The position numbers and the translations under genes were made by a program. This document shows positions 36,305 to 48,779 of a stretch of DNA of 64,000 bases, one piece after another. Source of the stretch: Siphonodentalium dalli. Lineage: Eukaryota > Mollusca > Scaphopoda > Gadilida > Siphonodentaliidae. The notes under the pieces were generated by a model, which made no database searches, was not told where the DNA came from, and saw only the letters and a program-made list of their open reading frames with translations. Position 1 is the stretch's first letter. Every line of letters begins with the position of its first letter. The DNA lies in NCBI GenBank assembly GCA_032622095.1, contig CP136062.1, positions 55,659,849 through 55,723,848 of the forward strand, written 5' to 3'.

Positions 36305-36782
36305 TGTCTCGATACGTCCAGGGTGTAGATGTTGAATGGCCGTGATATCTGGAACATTGATAAACAGAAACTGTCCGTAACTTTTGATAACTTTATATTT
36401 ATTTAAGTCTATCTTGGTAAACACAGCAAGCATCGGAATAATAGGTTAAACATGTCTTGTTGGGTCGGCTGCCGAAGAGAAAGTGGTTCTCTGGTATAAC
36501 TCGAGCTAGTAGTTATTACACTGTATGGTGTATCATGTGTCCAAATAAGGTCTGAGGTATCATGATACCCATGCATGTGGCGTGTATCATACCATCGGTT
36601 ACTATGGAACGATCGTGGTCTGATCCTTCCAACATATAAGATGGTAGTATACAAGTCACATCCAATTTAGAATATGATCTTGATAATTTTGCATATATCG
36701 ATGTGCTGTGTTTATCTATGCAGTAATGTTAGCATTACAATGAAGCATAAGAACAAATGTAATATCTTCTGTACTATCGGAC
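36305..36782 (-). repeat. 3' LTR of the retrotransposon
   Basis: 478 bp, beginning TGTCTCGATACG and ending TATCGGACA on the plus strand, so the element-sense LTR runs TGTCCG...GAGACA with TG/CA ends. Immediately inside, minus-strand GAAGTGAGGGGAC is a good polypurine tract for plus-strand priming. Confidence 0.88.
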
Positions 36783-39375
36783 AGAGTCCCCTCACTTCAG
36801 AGTTCGCAAGAGTATATATAGTATTGGGAACTAAAAGTTTGATAAAATCCGACTGTACAGAAGATAGTTGGATCTAGGATTATAATCGCGAGTCGCGGAC
36901 CTCAAAAAACAACACATGGATATTCGTACACAAAACTCAACAGCAAAAGAAACTAAGAGTTAATTATCTATGGCGAGTTGGTAAACAGTATGTCACTAGG
37001 GCATTGGCTTAGCAGTGAACGGTAAGTCACTGGGGCACTGGTTTATCAGCGAACAGTTATTTATCCACGAATTCGTAGAGGAGAAAGTTCTGGCTTGGCG
37101 AGTATACGTGATATATGTGTCCAATATATAATCGGCAAACGAGTCTATCCATGGTCGGATAATCAACACATCATGTAGAACATTAGAGCATGTGCGAACG
37201 AGAGCACTCGCACATGACGTATAGCTATAATTGACAGCAACAATTAAAGAAGATAAATGTGATTGTCCACGCGGCGTGAGAATGTGTAGTAAACGATATA
37301 CTCATCAGCTGGGAAGTCAGCATCCATTGATGAAAGCTGGTAAACACAGTAGATCATCATACGTAATTATAGAACGGTACGAGGAGTGAAATACGCAAAT
37401 GTTTGTTGTATATATATATTGTCGAACACAGCTTCACTGGATAGCGTTGGTATCTGGTCTTTGGCAGCAAGCGACGTTGAGTCAATGACGTAGCGTGTAA
37501 TGATCGATGCACATTTATCAACAGGGTACAGTTGCGATCAAATGTAAATCAGTGTAGTCAAATGTATATATCAAATTTAGTAACGTCACATCAGCGATTC
37601 TCTTGAAACGATCCGGCAGCATGCATATATGCATTATTCGGGTAACCATCTAAGGAACTGTGTTGATGTCAGCGGTGAGACGACGACAATATACGAGACG
37701 TCGAACGAGAAAATGCAGCAACGAGTGTTCATTTTGGACAGTCGGTGGAATAGCTATGTCCGATAATCTTGTGAGGACAGTATCATGAATGGTCAAATAT
37801 GAGCAGCGGTGTCGCTAGATGTGGTTGAAACACCAATGTCTGGTCGGGTCTGCGTATCTGGTGTCAGCTCGGTGCATATTGGATGTTCCATCCCGTATGA
37901 CGTCATTAGATTGACTTACAGTACCAACCATTGATCGTGTTTGGCGAACCCAATTTTTTCGACATAAATGACACAAATTATAAATAATGTGTTTGTAAAA
38001 AGAACACAATAGACCCACAATAGCTTATAAGCATCTTAATATCAAAACATGCCCAAAGTACGAACCATGAAACGAAATCATTGACTCGCCAATGCAATTT
38101 GCATTTTCATAAATTTTAACTTGTTCGTAGAGCATTTCCATAAAAGGTAAAGAAAATGTTCATGCAATAAATGAGGGTTATGAACATTAGGGGAATTTGG
38201 TGTATGATCAATAAAATGTGATCGTAGGATTTAAAAATTTTGTGTCTTGAATCATACCATTAAAAGGAACCGCTAGATATAAGTATATCACGCCATAGAA
38301 TTTCACAAAAAAATGTAATTGTTGCTGAAAACAATTGCTGTGCGATAACCAAACATGCCTGCCACAACTACATTCATAAAACAACAATCGTGTATATATT
38401 TTAGTGTGAAATTATTGTTAAAATCAGGTGAATATCGTCCACCATTCCAGTAAAATTAGAACCAATCAATGTATGATTGCGATTTCGTTAGACTATTCAC
38501 AGCTATTTATGAACAATCACGTGATAATGAAATAACATTACCACATACATGTACTTATTCGATATCTATATCATATTATATGCACATATTTGAATAAAAT
38601 AGTATTATGTTTGTGTTTGGTAAATGCCATCTACGACCATTTTGATTGAATTATTCTTAGCATTCCATTACCAACATCAGGGTTATGTATCCCTGCATAT
38701 TACTAGTCGAACCAGGAAAACGAGGGCTGATCACACCAGTCGAATTCCGCTATACCTATATTCAATCCATCTGGGTAATGCTTAGTTGGCCCACAAATTC
38801 GATGCTAAGGATGCATGGTCAATGGTTAATGATAATCTGTATTTATTATTACAGCTACGATTGAACGTTGTCTGTATGTATAGTCAATTGGCAACTCATC
38901 ACGGTGCTTACCTATACAATAATCCACATACCACGCATGTTAGCTGATTATGGGAGTCTATGCATACCACATGCTGGTCAGTACAATTGAATATGCAAAT
39001 TTATCATGTCAATCGTTTAACACGATATTCTTGGACCCGTTGTCCAGATACATAAATCAAGGAAACCTCATGCTTTGTATACAGAAAAGTTTGCATGTGT
39101 TGCCGTCACTTATGTCAGTGTGCAGTGGCACAAGGTTGGTTATATTTATGTTATACACTTGTAGACTACGAATATTAAGACTTTTTAGTTCAATTGTTTA
39201 TCTGTGCTATTCCTTTGTTATACGGAAATTTAACATTCATGATTGTGTTATACATTGTTTGTTATTCCGTCAGGACTACAATATATAGTTATTTATGGAT
39301 GCATTACTGTTGCACATTCATACTGGTAAGTATGACTTTAATGGAATCCTGATATTAATTCTGTCGGATACACGT
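36783..39375 (-). other. 3' non-coding interior of the retrotransposon
   Basis: About 2.6 kb between the last pol-derived frame and the 3' LTR. Only short frames occur (for example 37815-38018 minus and 38950-39288 plus), none recognisable. Two similar short blocks, around GTAAGTCACTGG near 37022 and the related stretch just upstream, suggest local duplication. It might be a lost third gene or later insertions; the sequence does not decide. Confidence 0.5.
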
Positions 39376-39960
39376 CTATTTCGTTTCGCGTGTGTTTAGA
39401 ACACGAGTGATATCATTCAAGCATGATTGTGTAGGTGCATCATATGCACGCGAATTTAAATCGATATTCATTTCAGAAATAGTGATTTGATAATATTGGT
39501 TTATGTTATCAGAGGCAACATTTTCAATTTCTTTAGTTGCGAACGCAAATGCATCTGAATTAGTATTGTTGTGCGCATTGGCGCGCAATCTATCTGTCCA
39601 TTCTAATCTCGGTATTTCATCACTTGAAGAATTTTGTCTTCTTAACTGTTTGCGCCTCATTAATTGAGCAAGTGGAATTTCGTCACTAGACGACCAATTT
39701 GATGACGCAGGCTGTTCGGGGTTGGCATCTGAAGTATTAACGAAAAATGATGTCTACGCAATTGACGGATTGTGTCGGTTGGTGGAATTTTCCATGCTCT
39801 GTCGGCTGTACGAATATTGTCGGCATGACAGCGGACTGTTCGAGCACTTAATTGATCTTTAATTAAAAATGAGACATTGATGTATTTTTCGATTATATTC
39901 CAATGACTTTGCCATGATAAACTCAGTTTACCCGTTCTTCTCCCATATTTGTAAAAAACT
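39376..39960 (-). pseudogene. C-terminal tail of pol, frame-disrupted
   Basis: A 94-codon minus-strand frame (39376-39660), rich in polar residues and beginning MRRKQLRRQNSSSDE, follows the integrase remnant. Similar SSSDE-type sequence continues upstream in another frame. It looks like the low-complexity tail after integrase. No chromodomain is visible. Confidence 0.5.
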
Positions 39961-39972
39961 GGGTCGCCTATT

Positions 39973-40879
39973 TCAAATGAAACCTCTTTTCTTTTGCATT
40001 TTTTTCTGTGTTCTAATTTGAGATCTCAAACGCGAAAGAACCAAACGAAAATTTCTATGTTGTTCTTGTAAAGCTAAGGATGTAAAGTCCGCACCTACAT
40101 ATTTCAATTTGGGTTTTAGAATATTATCAAGACTTAAGGTGGGTTTCCTATGATATAGTAAATAAAACGGACTGAATTTTGTTGTATCATTTACATGAAC
40201 ACGCATTGCAAATAAAGCTTGTGACAAATACATGTCCCAAGTATGTGTATTTTGTAATACCAATGAGGATATAACATAATTTAAAACAGCATGTGATCTT
40301 TCAACAGATCCATTAGAAGCTGGGTGGTACGGTGAACTATAAATATGATGTATATTTAGTTATTTGTACACCTGATCCATTTGGTTTTATTTTTAACTCG
40401 GAGCCATTATCTGAGATCAGATTTAAACAACAGCTATGTCTGCTTATTACCTCATCTAAAAATATCATTATCACCCTCTCGGCCCGTTTATCGGGAATTG
40501 CGAATGCCTCGACTTATTTAGTCAGACAATAAATAAAAGTTAAAATATATTTGTTTTTTGACATTGTTGTTTCAAATGGTCCTTGTATATCAGTGCTTAT
40601 TGTCGCAAAAGGAAATGGAGGACGGTCCATTTCTTGTATTTGAGCTTTTTGTTGTGATAAATTCCTCATCTTACAAATCATGCAAGCTTGACAATAATTA
40701 TGTATGTCTCTATACATATTTGGCCAATAATATTTAAGTTTTGCTGTTGCAAAAGTCTTAACTGTGGAAAAATGTCCTGCTAAGTCATGATATTGTTTGA
40801 GTACAGCTTGTCGAATATTTGCGGGAATAAATAGACGTATATCTGGATCTTCATCATGATTACTGATGAAATATAGCAC
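39973..40879 (-). pseudogene. pol: integrase remnant
   Basis: The N-terminal zinc-binding residues are visible as HDLAGH and CQACMICKM, the first catalytic Asp in TISTDIQGPF, the second in ISDNGSEL (near 40405) and the Glu in ASNGSVERSH (near 40305). Together these form the D,D,E triad of retroviral-type integrases. The C-terminal part has the typical stretch TWDMYLSQALFAM and a FSPFYLLYHRKP motif. The open frames 40514-40879 and 39973-40263 are in different frames with the middle third in yet another, so the copy is frameshifted. Role: insertion of the cDNA. Confidence 0.85.
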
Positions 40880-41099
40880 ATCTTTAATTACTATATATTT
40901 ATCTGCTATTTGTTTGAGTGGTTTGGTGGAATTTCGCTGTCACGTTCTTGTTCAAGTTGCATAGCAAACCCCTCTAACTGAATTGCTTCTTGATTTTCAG
41001 ATAGAATTTTGTCTATGCGACAATTTGCTTATTGTTTTGTGTTTAATTTTGATGTATCAATAATGTCAACATCAATTGGTACATCTAGGTCGGGTCCTG

Positions 41100-41596
41100 T
41101 CACATCCGATTGCTCTGGTACTTCAGACATACCATTATGTACATTATCTGCAGGTCTTGATAAATAATCTGCAAATATATTCTCTTTGCCGTGGGATGTG
41201 AACTATATGTGGCTTATATGCAGATATACATACAGCCCAATGCGCGACTTTTTTGTTGTCCATGGGAGCAGATAGCATATTCGTTAGTACTTTGTGATCA
41301 GTCTTCATAATTAATGGGGATCCACTTACGTAAAACTGAAGTTTCGTTATTGCCCAATAAATAGCAAAGCATTCCCGCTCTAATGTACTCCATGAACGAA
41401 TTTGAGATTTATTCAGCCGTGCGGAAATAAAATGTATAGGATTTTCCGTATTAGATCTTGATATACACGGGTCACCTGGGTCACATGACTGTGTAATCAA
41501 TGCTGCAATAGCATGCACGCTGGCATCAGTAAACATTATGAATGGTTTATTTCTATTTGGATATGCAAGATATGTGGCATTCATCAGTCCTTTCAA
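41100..41596 (-). pseudogene. pol: RNase H remnant
   Basis: FTDASVHAIAALI carries the first catalytic Asp, ERECFAIYWAI the Glu, and MKTDHKVLTNM the next Asp, as in Ty3/gypsy RNase H. Near 41185 the frame breaks: the expected IFADYLSRPADN sequence follows in another frame. The piece is joined to RT by a further frameshift near 41590. Confidence 0.85.
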
Positions 41597-42359
41597 ATTT
41601 TGTGTTTTTCTTTGTCAATTCTACCAAAGGTCCACAAATTTCACTAAATTTAGGAATAAATTTCCGGAACCACGAGAATGATCCTATAACACTTCTCACT
41701 TGTTTCACATTTGTTGGCGGTGTTAAATTTTGAATTGCTTTTACTTTATTGGCATCTGGTCTAACCCCATGTTGATCAACGATGTGCCCCAAAAATGAAC
41801 ATTCGGTTTTAATGAATGAATATTTCTTTAACTTTAATTTCACATTAAACTTCCTAAGGCGATCAAATACTTCTTGAAGAAGCCTTAAATGGGATTTCTT
41901 ATCCACTGAGTACAAAATTAAATCGTCGACATAGGCATGACATCCTTTAACCCCCTCCAACACGCGATTCATTAGTTGAAGAAAACTACTAGAACTTCCA
42001 ATGGCACCAAAGCAGGCGCGGTTAAACGAGAAATTCCCCCTAAAACACGTTATAGTTGCCTTACTTCGATCCGTGTGATGTATTGGAATGCAATTATATG
42101 CAGAAAAACAATCTAGAACTGTTATATATTTAACTCCTTTCATTTCTGCTAAAATATCCCCTATTTGATCAATTGAAAAAAATGTGGTTTTGTTATAGCA
42201 TTGAGTCTGCATAGGTCGGCTATAATTAAATCGATATGAATTATCTGAATTTTTCAGAATCATGCAAGGGAATACCCATTGGCTTGCTGTGGCTGGTGAA
42301 ATGATGTTTGCTTGTAATAATTCATCTATTTTATCTCTGAGAATTTCACGCTTTTGCAA
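41553..42359 (-). pseudogene. pol: reverse transcriptase remnant
   Basis: A 268-codon open stretch with fingers/palm motifs: ILKNSDNSYRF, LDCFSAYNCIPIH, the catalytic YVDD box in CHAYVDDLILYS, and SFLGHIV with the thumb region VRSVIGSFSWFRKFIP. The motif normally reading 'PFGL...A...FQ' is corrupted (ACFGAIGSSSSFLQ), and the 'R..VDYR..N' motif is also altered, so the protein would be impaired even without stops. An in-frame TGA at 42360-42368 separates it from the upstream linker; the codon is probably a CGA lost by CpG decay. Confidence 0.9.
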
Positions 42360-42365
42360 TGGACA

Positions 42366-42980
42366 TCAATAAGGCGGTAACCTCATTGGTGGGTGATCTA
42401 CAGTGGGAATTTTCATGGTCACAGCCGTAGTACATCCTAATGCGGTTAATTTTGTTGCAAAGATATTACTATTATTTCGGATTATTGGTATTAAATCATC
42501 CCTAAATGACTCGGGAACTTGTACATCTTCGAGATTAATTTCTTCTGATGTTGCATTGTTGTTCTGATGAGGTTTATCGCCGCATTTGACAGCAGAAACA
42601 CGGCCGATGGCACAACCTCGGCACAAATTAAAATGCTTATCTGTATAATTGCTTATTAGTACAGGTATTATATCGCTGTTTGTGCTAGCAGTAGAATATT
42701 CAGCTGTCAACCAAGGCTCACTACCAATAAACCCGTTGTCTATCGGTTGGACCTGGAGAAAAGGCGTTGCAAACAATTTATTACCTCCAATTATACGCGC
42801 TAATATCGTTGTTTTTGGTGGAATCACGTGGGCAGATTGTATTCTGACCGAGGTTGCAACGTGAATATCTGGTATAAGAGAAACAAAAGTCCCATGAATT
42901 TTTATTATTTGTCGGTCAAAATATAATCTGACGCCATTGGCACTGAGAAAATCTCTGCTGATTAATAAAGATCGATGCAT
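42366..42980 (-). pseudogene. pol: protease C-terminal part and linker to RT
   Basis: 204 codons running toward the RT start. The early part (ISRDFLSANG, VRLYFDRQIIKI) resembles the distal retropepsin region with its hydrophobic 'G.DFL' motif. The end (MKIPTVDHPPMRLPPY) is the usual lead-in to gypsy RT. It is in the same frame as the RT piece, separated only by the TGA stop. Confidence 0.75.
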
Positions 42981-43012
42981 GTTTGAACAAACATAGAATT
43001 TATATGATATCT

Positions 43013-43256
43013 TTAATTAATTAATGTGGAATTGCAGTATGATGAAACCATTTATGGTTAATGCATCCCCACTGGCAGATGTTGCATGAAACTGAGTTTC
43101 TTGCATTTGCGGTTTATATCTTAAATTGTTATAAAATTTTAACGAACATAAAATGATGTTGGCCCCACTGTCCAGTATGGCCCTATATTTTTGTTGCCTA
43201 TTGTAATCAATATGGATGATGCTAGTTGTGCATTTATGCCTTTCATTAACCTCGAA
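43013..43256 (-). pseudogene. pol: aspartic protease core
   Basis: Minus-strand frame with the active-site motif YRAILDSGANIIL; the catalytic Asp codon is at 43170-43172. DSGA matches the retropepsin D-[ST]-G-A signature. A shift from the upstream frame (43139-43375) lies near 43225, and the frame ends in TAA around 43013. Confidence 0.8.
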
Positions 43257-43599
43257 TTATTTTGATATTCCGGAATTGATAAATTCGATTTAATATTGTC
43301 CTGGTGCTGTATTATCTGTTGCGTTTGTTTATTATTGTAAGGCTTATGCGATGCATATGGAACTCTTGTTTTCACAGGTCCGGATATTTTATTTTTAGTT
43401 ATATGCGGTAATCTTTGATGAAACGGCCTGTGAACATTATTTTTACTATCTTTAGGTGGTTCATTCCAACATAATTATTTCCCATTTTTACTGTGTACAT
43501 GCAATTAATTCCACGATGGAGCGTTAGCTTGCTTATTATTCTTGCTTTTTACACTATTCCACTCAGATGCTCTGCTCTGGGTGGAATGGTTTAGTTTAA

Positions 43600-44524
43600 G
43601 TAATGTTTATTCATTTCATCAAAACGTCTTCGACACCATGTGATATTATGTCCAAATTTCCAACAATATCGGCATAATAATTGAAATGGTTGGGTCTGTG
43701 GATTAAACACAGAATTTTGTGAATTCCGTATATGTTGAACATAAGGCCAACTTCCCGTGTTATCATATCCATACTAGAATAATTATTATCACGAAATGAT
43801 CGATAATTAAGATCAGTATTCTTATCATTCTGGCTATAATCGTATAGTATATTCTTTTAAAGCGAGATCAGTTGCTTGATTTAAGGTTTGTGGGTATTCC
43901 CGCAAAAGTTTATCTCTCAATAATTTACTCGTTAATCCCGTGATGAATTGTTCACTCATATGTAATTGGGCGGCTTCATTGCGAATATTTATTTGCTCAT
44001 ACACATCAATCGCTAATGATCGTAATCTATCAGAAAAAAGCTTGTACAGATTCTTCTGGTTTTTGTTTTGCTGCATGGAAAATAAGGAGGGCAGCTCTTT
44101 TATCTTTTACATCGCCATATCGTATTTTTAATTCCTGCTTTATTTCCGCCTATGTACTTCTGATCACACCATCGGCATTTATGCGTTCTTTTGTGAACTG
44201 AGTTAAAAATTCGAAAACTGAACCCCTGCTTGTTTGCAGAGCAAATTTAATTAATGTTTGATCAGTCGAAGCAATTGCTTGGCCATAACGATGTAATTCG
44301 TTCGTCCATTCAAGAAAAGATTTAGGGTCTCCCGAAAAAGGGGTGATGTCATGTGTCACACCTGTGGCCATTTGAATTGCTGATGAAATGCGTGTGGCGT
44401 CCAACTGTTGGTCTATTGCAATATTGAAACGACCCAATTGTTTGAAAATGCGATCTATTACGACGCTGTGATCTTCGTTTCGTACCTCGTGATGGTCATG
44501 GGGTTCATGCAAAATAGATCGCAT
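43600..44524 (-). pseudogene. gag: gag remnant with zinc knuckle
   Basis: The capsid-like part lies at 44150-44524 (ITPFSGDPKSFLEWTNEL) and, one frame away, at 43834-44076 (EQFITGLTSKLLRDKL), typical of Ty3/gypsy gag. A CCHC zinc knuckle, CRYCWKFGHNITWC, is encoded at 43633-43674. Frameshifts separate all three pieces. The role would be the particle shell and RNA packaging. Confidence 0.8.
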
Positions 44525-44862
44525 TTACTCTATCACTTCATCGATTTCCTCGCTACTATAATTAACGTCATCCGACAAGGAAGGACGGGAAGGGTGACTT
44601 TGGTCATATTCATATTTATTTTAATTTCTAAAATGATTGGGAATAGAAAAGGCAAAATTGCAGGTATATGAGAAATTAATAATTTGAGTTGGGTTGACAC
44701 ATGCATATTCTAATTGTGGCATTATAGAATTGCTCTATGACATAATGCGGGTATTGTGTTTATTCAATTTAAATTATTAATTCAAAAGAAACGTACTGGT
44801 TGGTATGGTAAGTACTCACGAAACACAAGTTCTGGTTTACTACCGTGACGAAACACAAGTTC

Positions 44863-44883
44863 TGGTTTACTGCTTAGGCACCA
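44863..44883 (-). other. primer-binding site of the retrotransposon
   Basis: One base inside the 5' LTR, the minus strand reads TGGTGCCTAAGCAGTAAACC. A TGG start is expected for pairing with a tRNA 3' CCA end. I cannot assign the tRNA. Confidence 0.6.
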
Positions 44884-44884
44884 T

Positions 44885-45384
44885 TGTCTCGATACGTCTA
44901 GGGTGTAAATGTTGAATGGCCATGATATCGGGAACATTGATAAACAGAAACTGTCCGTAACTTTTGATAACTTTATTTTTATATAAGTCTATCTTGGTAA
45001 ACATAGCAAGCATTGGAATAATAGGTTAAACAGGTCTTGTTGGATCGGCTGCCGAAGAGAAAGTGGTTCTCTGGTATAACTCGAGATAGTAGTTATTACA
45101 CTGCATGGTGTATCATGCGTCCAAATAAGGTCTGAGGTATCATGATACCAATGCCTGTGGCGTGTATCATACCATCGGTTACAATGGAACGATCGTGGTC
45201 TGATCCTTCCAACATGTTAGATGGTAGTATACAAGTCACATCCAATTTAGAATATGATCTTCATAATTATGCATATATCGATGTGCTGTGTTTACCTATA
45301 CAGTAATGTTAGCATTACAATCACTGGGGGGAGAAACATATAATAACAAATGTAATATCTTCTGTACTATCGCCGTATCGGACA
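44885..45384 (-). repeat. 5' LTR of the retrotransposon
   Basis: 500 bp, starting TGTCTCGATACG and ending GTATCGGACA on the plus strand. It aligns end to end with 36305-36782. It has a ~13-bp insertion near 45325 (around CTGGGGGGAGAAAC) and an 8-bp near-duplication (CCGTATCG) at the end. The transcription start is expected here on the minus strand. Confidence 0.88.
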
Positions 45385-46115
45385 CATGCACTTCAGGTGA
45401 AATTTCGCCATCGCGACCCTCGGAATATGTGCTACATGTATCTCAGAACGTCTTCAACCGATCAGCCTGAACGAGTGTCGCATAATATGAATCGTACGTG
45501 ACACGTAGTGGAGCAACCACGCAATCATGATATGCCTCAATTTGCATTTTTATGGCGACATACCGCTAAGAATAATTTACGTAATATCATGCAGTGGTCA
45601 CGACGGAGACGACATGCCAAATTGACAAGACGTGTCGTGGATTGTAAAATCTTGTCTGGATTATCGTCATGACTTCTTCATTTTTCGTTTTCATTAAGCT
45701 GACCAACGAAATTGGTCTAAATGAAATTAATAGACTTAAATCACAGTGAATTCTTCGTAAATTGTGAAGTAGTTGCATTAATTTCTATCGCGATGCTTCA
45801 TTTCCAATTCCGCGTTTTTTTACAATCTAAACACGGTTGCTAACCGGAAGTGACGTGCCAATTTCTCCAGAATCTATGGCCGCGATCTTGAAAAATCACT
45901 GATGGATATAGAAAAAATATATATATGACGTCGTTCACCTGCCTTGTGTATATGTTGCTAATATTGTGTTAGATGGTATGTTCCACATTTAGGCTACATT
46001 GAATGTATGGTTGAAAAGTTATAGACGCGTCAAAATAATACACATTAGAGCTTACTTTGATATAGATAACACTCCCATGCAGTCTGCAAAAGACAGAACA
46101 CATGTTCAAATTCAC
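45385..46115. other. no gene recognised
   Basis: No exon, repeat pair or hairpin was seen; AT-rich with scattered short frames. Confidence 0.45.
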
Positions 46116-46622
46116 CACCCCTGGTCAAATGGTTCTGCAAATGTGCTATGATGCTGGTGGGTCCGGCTGAATGGCTATGATGCTGTTAGGGCAAACTGAT
46201 GCTGTTAAGAAAAAGTACCGTTTTTTTCTAAAGTTGTGATTTTGTGGTGTTTGGCTAATCCGAGGGATTAGAGAAAAAGCCAGTGTCTGTATGAAACATT
46301 AAAAAATATATATATTTTGGAAAAAAATGAATAATAGCTGCGCTGGTGTTTTTAAAACGACATGAATAGTCGAAATGTTTAGAGTCGATTTTCAACAACT
46401 AATACAATTAATATTAGAAATATTTCGCAAAATATATGTGACTCGACTATTTGATACAAATAATGGCCTTTCCTTGATATGCTCAGAGTATTCGAAAATC
46501 ACACAAACATGAGAATAACGGTACTTTTTCTTAACAGCATCAGTTTGTTCTAATATCGTCATAGCAATTCAGCGGGACCCAACCGCACCATAGCAATTTG
46601 CAGGACCACTTGATCAGGGGTG
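46116..46622. mobile_element. 507-bp MITE with ~100-bp terminal inverted repeats
   Basis: The left end CACCCCTGGTCAAATGGTTC is mirrored by the reverse complement at the right end (GACCACTTGATCAGGGGTG). The pairing continues inward through AAACTGATGCTGTTAAGAAA and AAAGTACCG on the left and its reverse complement at 46516-46551. The interior has no frame. A fragment of the right arm (GGCATCAGTTTG...ATAACAATTC) recurs at 703-740. Confidence 0.8.
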
Positions 46623-46639
46623 TTCATTGGCTGTCAATT

Positions 46640-47360
46640 GAAGAACGTATCGAATTCAAGTGCCACATTGTGCAGGCATTCGGGCACCAACACCCTCAGT
46701 CTATATTGAGAGCATATCGTTTCAACATGTGGTGTTTTCAAGACTTCAAAGAGTTAAGGGATCCTAAAAACCGAAATGTTGTCTTTCTTATTTGCCAGCC
46801 ACTTGTTGTAAAGTGTTCATGCTATACCCAATCCATCTATATCAATTGAAAACGTTCTATCCAACTACCCATTGTCCATACTCTCAGTTAATATTGAGAG
46901 TATATCGTTCCCGTTCGTTGTATGTTCAATTGGTTAGGATATCCCAAACAGCGAAAATCGCATTACTATTTGCCAACCCATCTATAAAAAAAATTGTGTT
47001 TCACGACAGAACAGCCGTTTGTCCACACCGTCATTTGGTATTGAGAGCACATCAATTCAGTTCGATGTGAGTTTACACGGGATGGGGGGGATTACTCAAA
47101 ACAGTCAAAATTCGCCTTCATTGTTTGCCATCTGCTTTCGGTAAGGTGCCACATGCTTTCATGATATAATTACTATCATTAAACATTGCATCTTTTCTGC
47201 TAAAACAGCCATTCGGCCACAATCTCGGGTGATATTGATAACATATCACTTCGGCTAGTTGTGTGTATAAAACTTCTAATAGGGATTGTAATGGGGTCCC
47301 CCAAGACAGTGGAAAGTAGTATTTTTCGTTTGCCAGCCGCTTTTTATAAAGAGCCATAGT
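46640..47360 (+). repeat. old degenerate ~150-190-bp tandem repeat, part 1
   Basis: The motif CTCAGTTAATATTGAGAGCA followed by ATATCGTTTC, then TGTTCAA, then 'TTTGCCA(G/A)CC' recurs at about 46690, 46880, 47030 and 47222 with heavy divergence. The array resumes at 48780 after an interruption. The short frames reported across it are repeat translations. Confidence 0.65.
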
Positions 47361-48779
47361 ACTCGGTTATAAACTGATTTTGTTGTCAATTTGTCGGTTA
47401 GAATATGGGGAACAACATATCCAAATCTATGGGGACAATTTTGAATTCAATATGGCGCACAAAATGGCTTTGGCATCGAAAATTGCTAGATTTCCTCCAT
47501 AAGTGCACAAATTTATGCCATATTCGTAATAAATTTAAATATTGACAAATAATGCTTGGTCGTAAACCATATGTTTTGAATATTTGTCCCAAAATGGCTG
47601 CCAAAATAGAAAAATCCTAATGAAATTTAAAGTTCGTTCAAAATTTAATAGCTAGTTCTATACGACTGAACAAACCATCGAAATAATTCGCGGAATGATC
47701 GCTACAGATTATCAGAGAATGTTTTATCAGAAATGTACGAATTTTCTCAAATGAATCTCGCGAGAGAGCAATCGAAAGCAGAGTCATACAAAAGTTAAAT
47801 CTGAACTTTTGGGCGCCCAGAAACGGGATAATGGCGCAGTTTTATAAGTACTTTTTGTCTGAATCGTGTGATTATATATGTAACTAAACAGATAAATGTG
47901 ATTTCAAAGGGGTATATTGATTATGTGATATTTTCTAGAAGCAGAAATATATGTAGTCAGAGCAGTCTCTCTGATGTGACAGATGATCATTCATATTGAT
48001 ATCTAAAATATCAAACATTTCAAAATGCTATATAACAATGTGAGAGATATGCTTATAGTATTAGGTAAAATGTGAAGATCTTATTGTCAATGTCTCACAA
48101 TAGTAGCCCTTAATTGTCGTCAGATCAGGTGATGAACATGAATATTTCGCTTTTATCACAAGAATGCATGGTGGTATATTATGAACGCAATTTATCAAAA
48201 TACAAACGATAACCATAGACTATCTTCATTAAATTATAAATTTGGCCAACATTATTTACATACTCTGTGGTGGAGACTGTTTATAGCTGGAAATAATATT
48301 TTGGTTATATTCACTAAAGCCAGATATATGTGCTACCATTTCTGCAACCGCTTCACTGCGGTTACCCATTCTCCCTAATGTTACATGTAGTTGTACACAA
48401 AACCACAAATAGCAACATTTAGTCTAAACTGTGAAATAACAGCTTTAATCAACGATTATTTGATATTTATAGCATAATTATCGCGATTGTGTCATTTTAT
48501 ATCAGTGTCACCCTATTCGGTCGCTAATTCCACACATACTTGTGTGACTGCGTAATTCCTATGCCACAACATATCGTATAATTACCTTCATAAATTACAT
48601 CAGGCTCCATTTCTATTCAAGGTGTTGTATAAAAGTTTCCCCATGGCGGATTTTAACGGGTTTCGGATATGATATATATGATGGTCTTCTCTTACCAACT
48701 GTACAAAACTTAGCTTGTTACAAATTGTGTCCGAGTAGGTAACTGTTTTCTCCTTCAATGATTGGACACTAGGCTTTTT
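47361..48779. other. unique-looking interruption of the degenerate array
   Basis: 47430-47620 is rich in AAAATGGC(T) strings like those at 19.5-20.1 kb and may be an inserted dispersed repeat. The remainder shows no recognisable gene. Confidence 0.4.

Larger units (their letters stand above)
36305..45384 (-). mobile_element. Ty3/gypsy-type LTR retrotransposon, degenerate, ~9.1 kb
   Basis: Direct LTRs at 36305-36782 and 44885-45384 bound an interior that reads on the minus strand. From the 5' LTR (right side) the order is primer-binding site, gag with a zinc knuckle, protease, reverse transcriptase, RNase H, integrase, then a 2.5-kb non-coding tail and a purine-rich tract next to the 3' LTR. 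RT before integrase, and the YVDD box, place it in Ty3/gypsy. Many frameshifts and in-frame stops make it inactive. The LTRs differ by roughly two dozen substitutions plus indels. Flanks CATA (left) and CATG (right) may be a decayed target duplication. No envelope-like frame was found. Confidence 0.9.

Noticed and set aside
43139-43375. 78-residue frame taken as an independent protein
   Set aside because: It is part of the retrotransposon gag-protease region read past a frameshift; the true protease motif is in the neighbouring frame.
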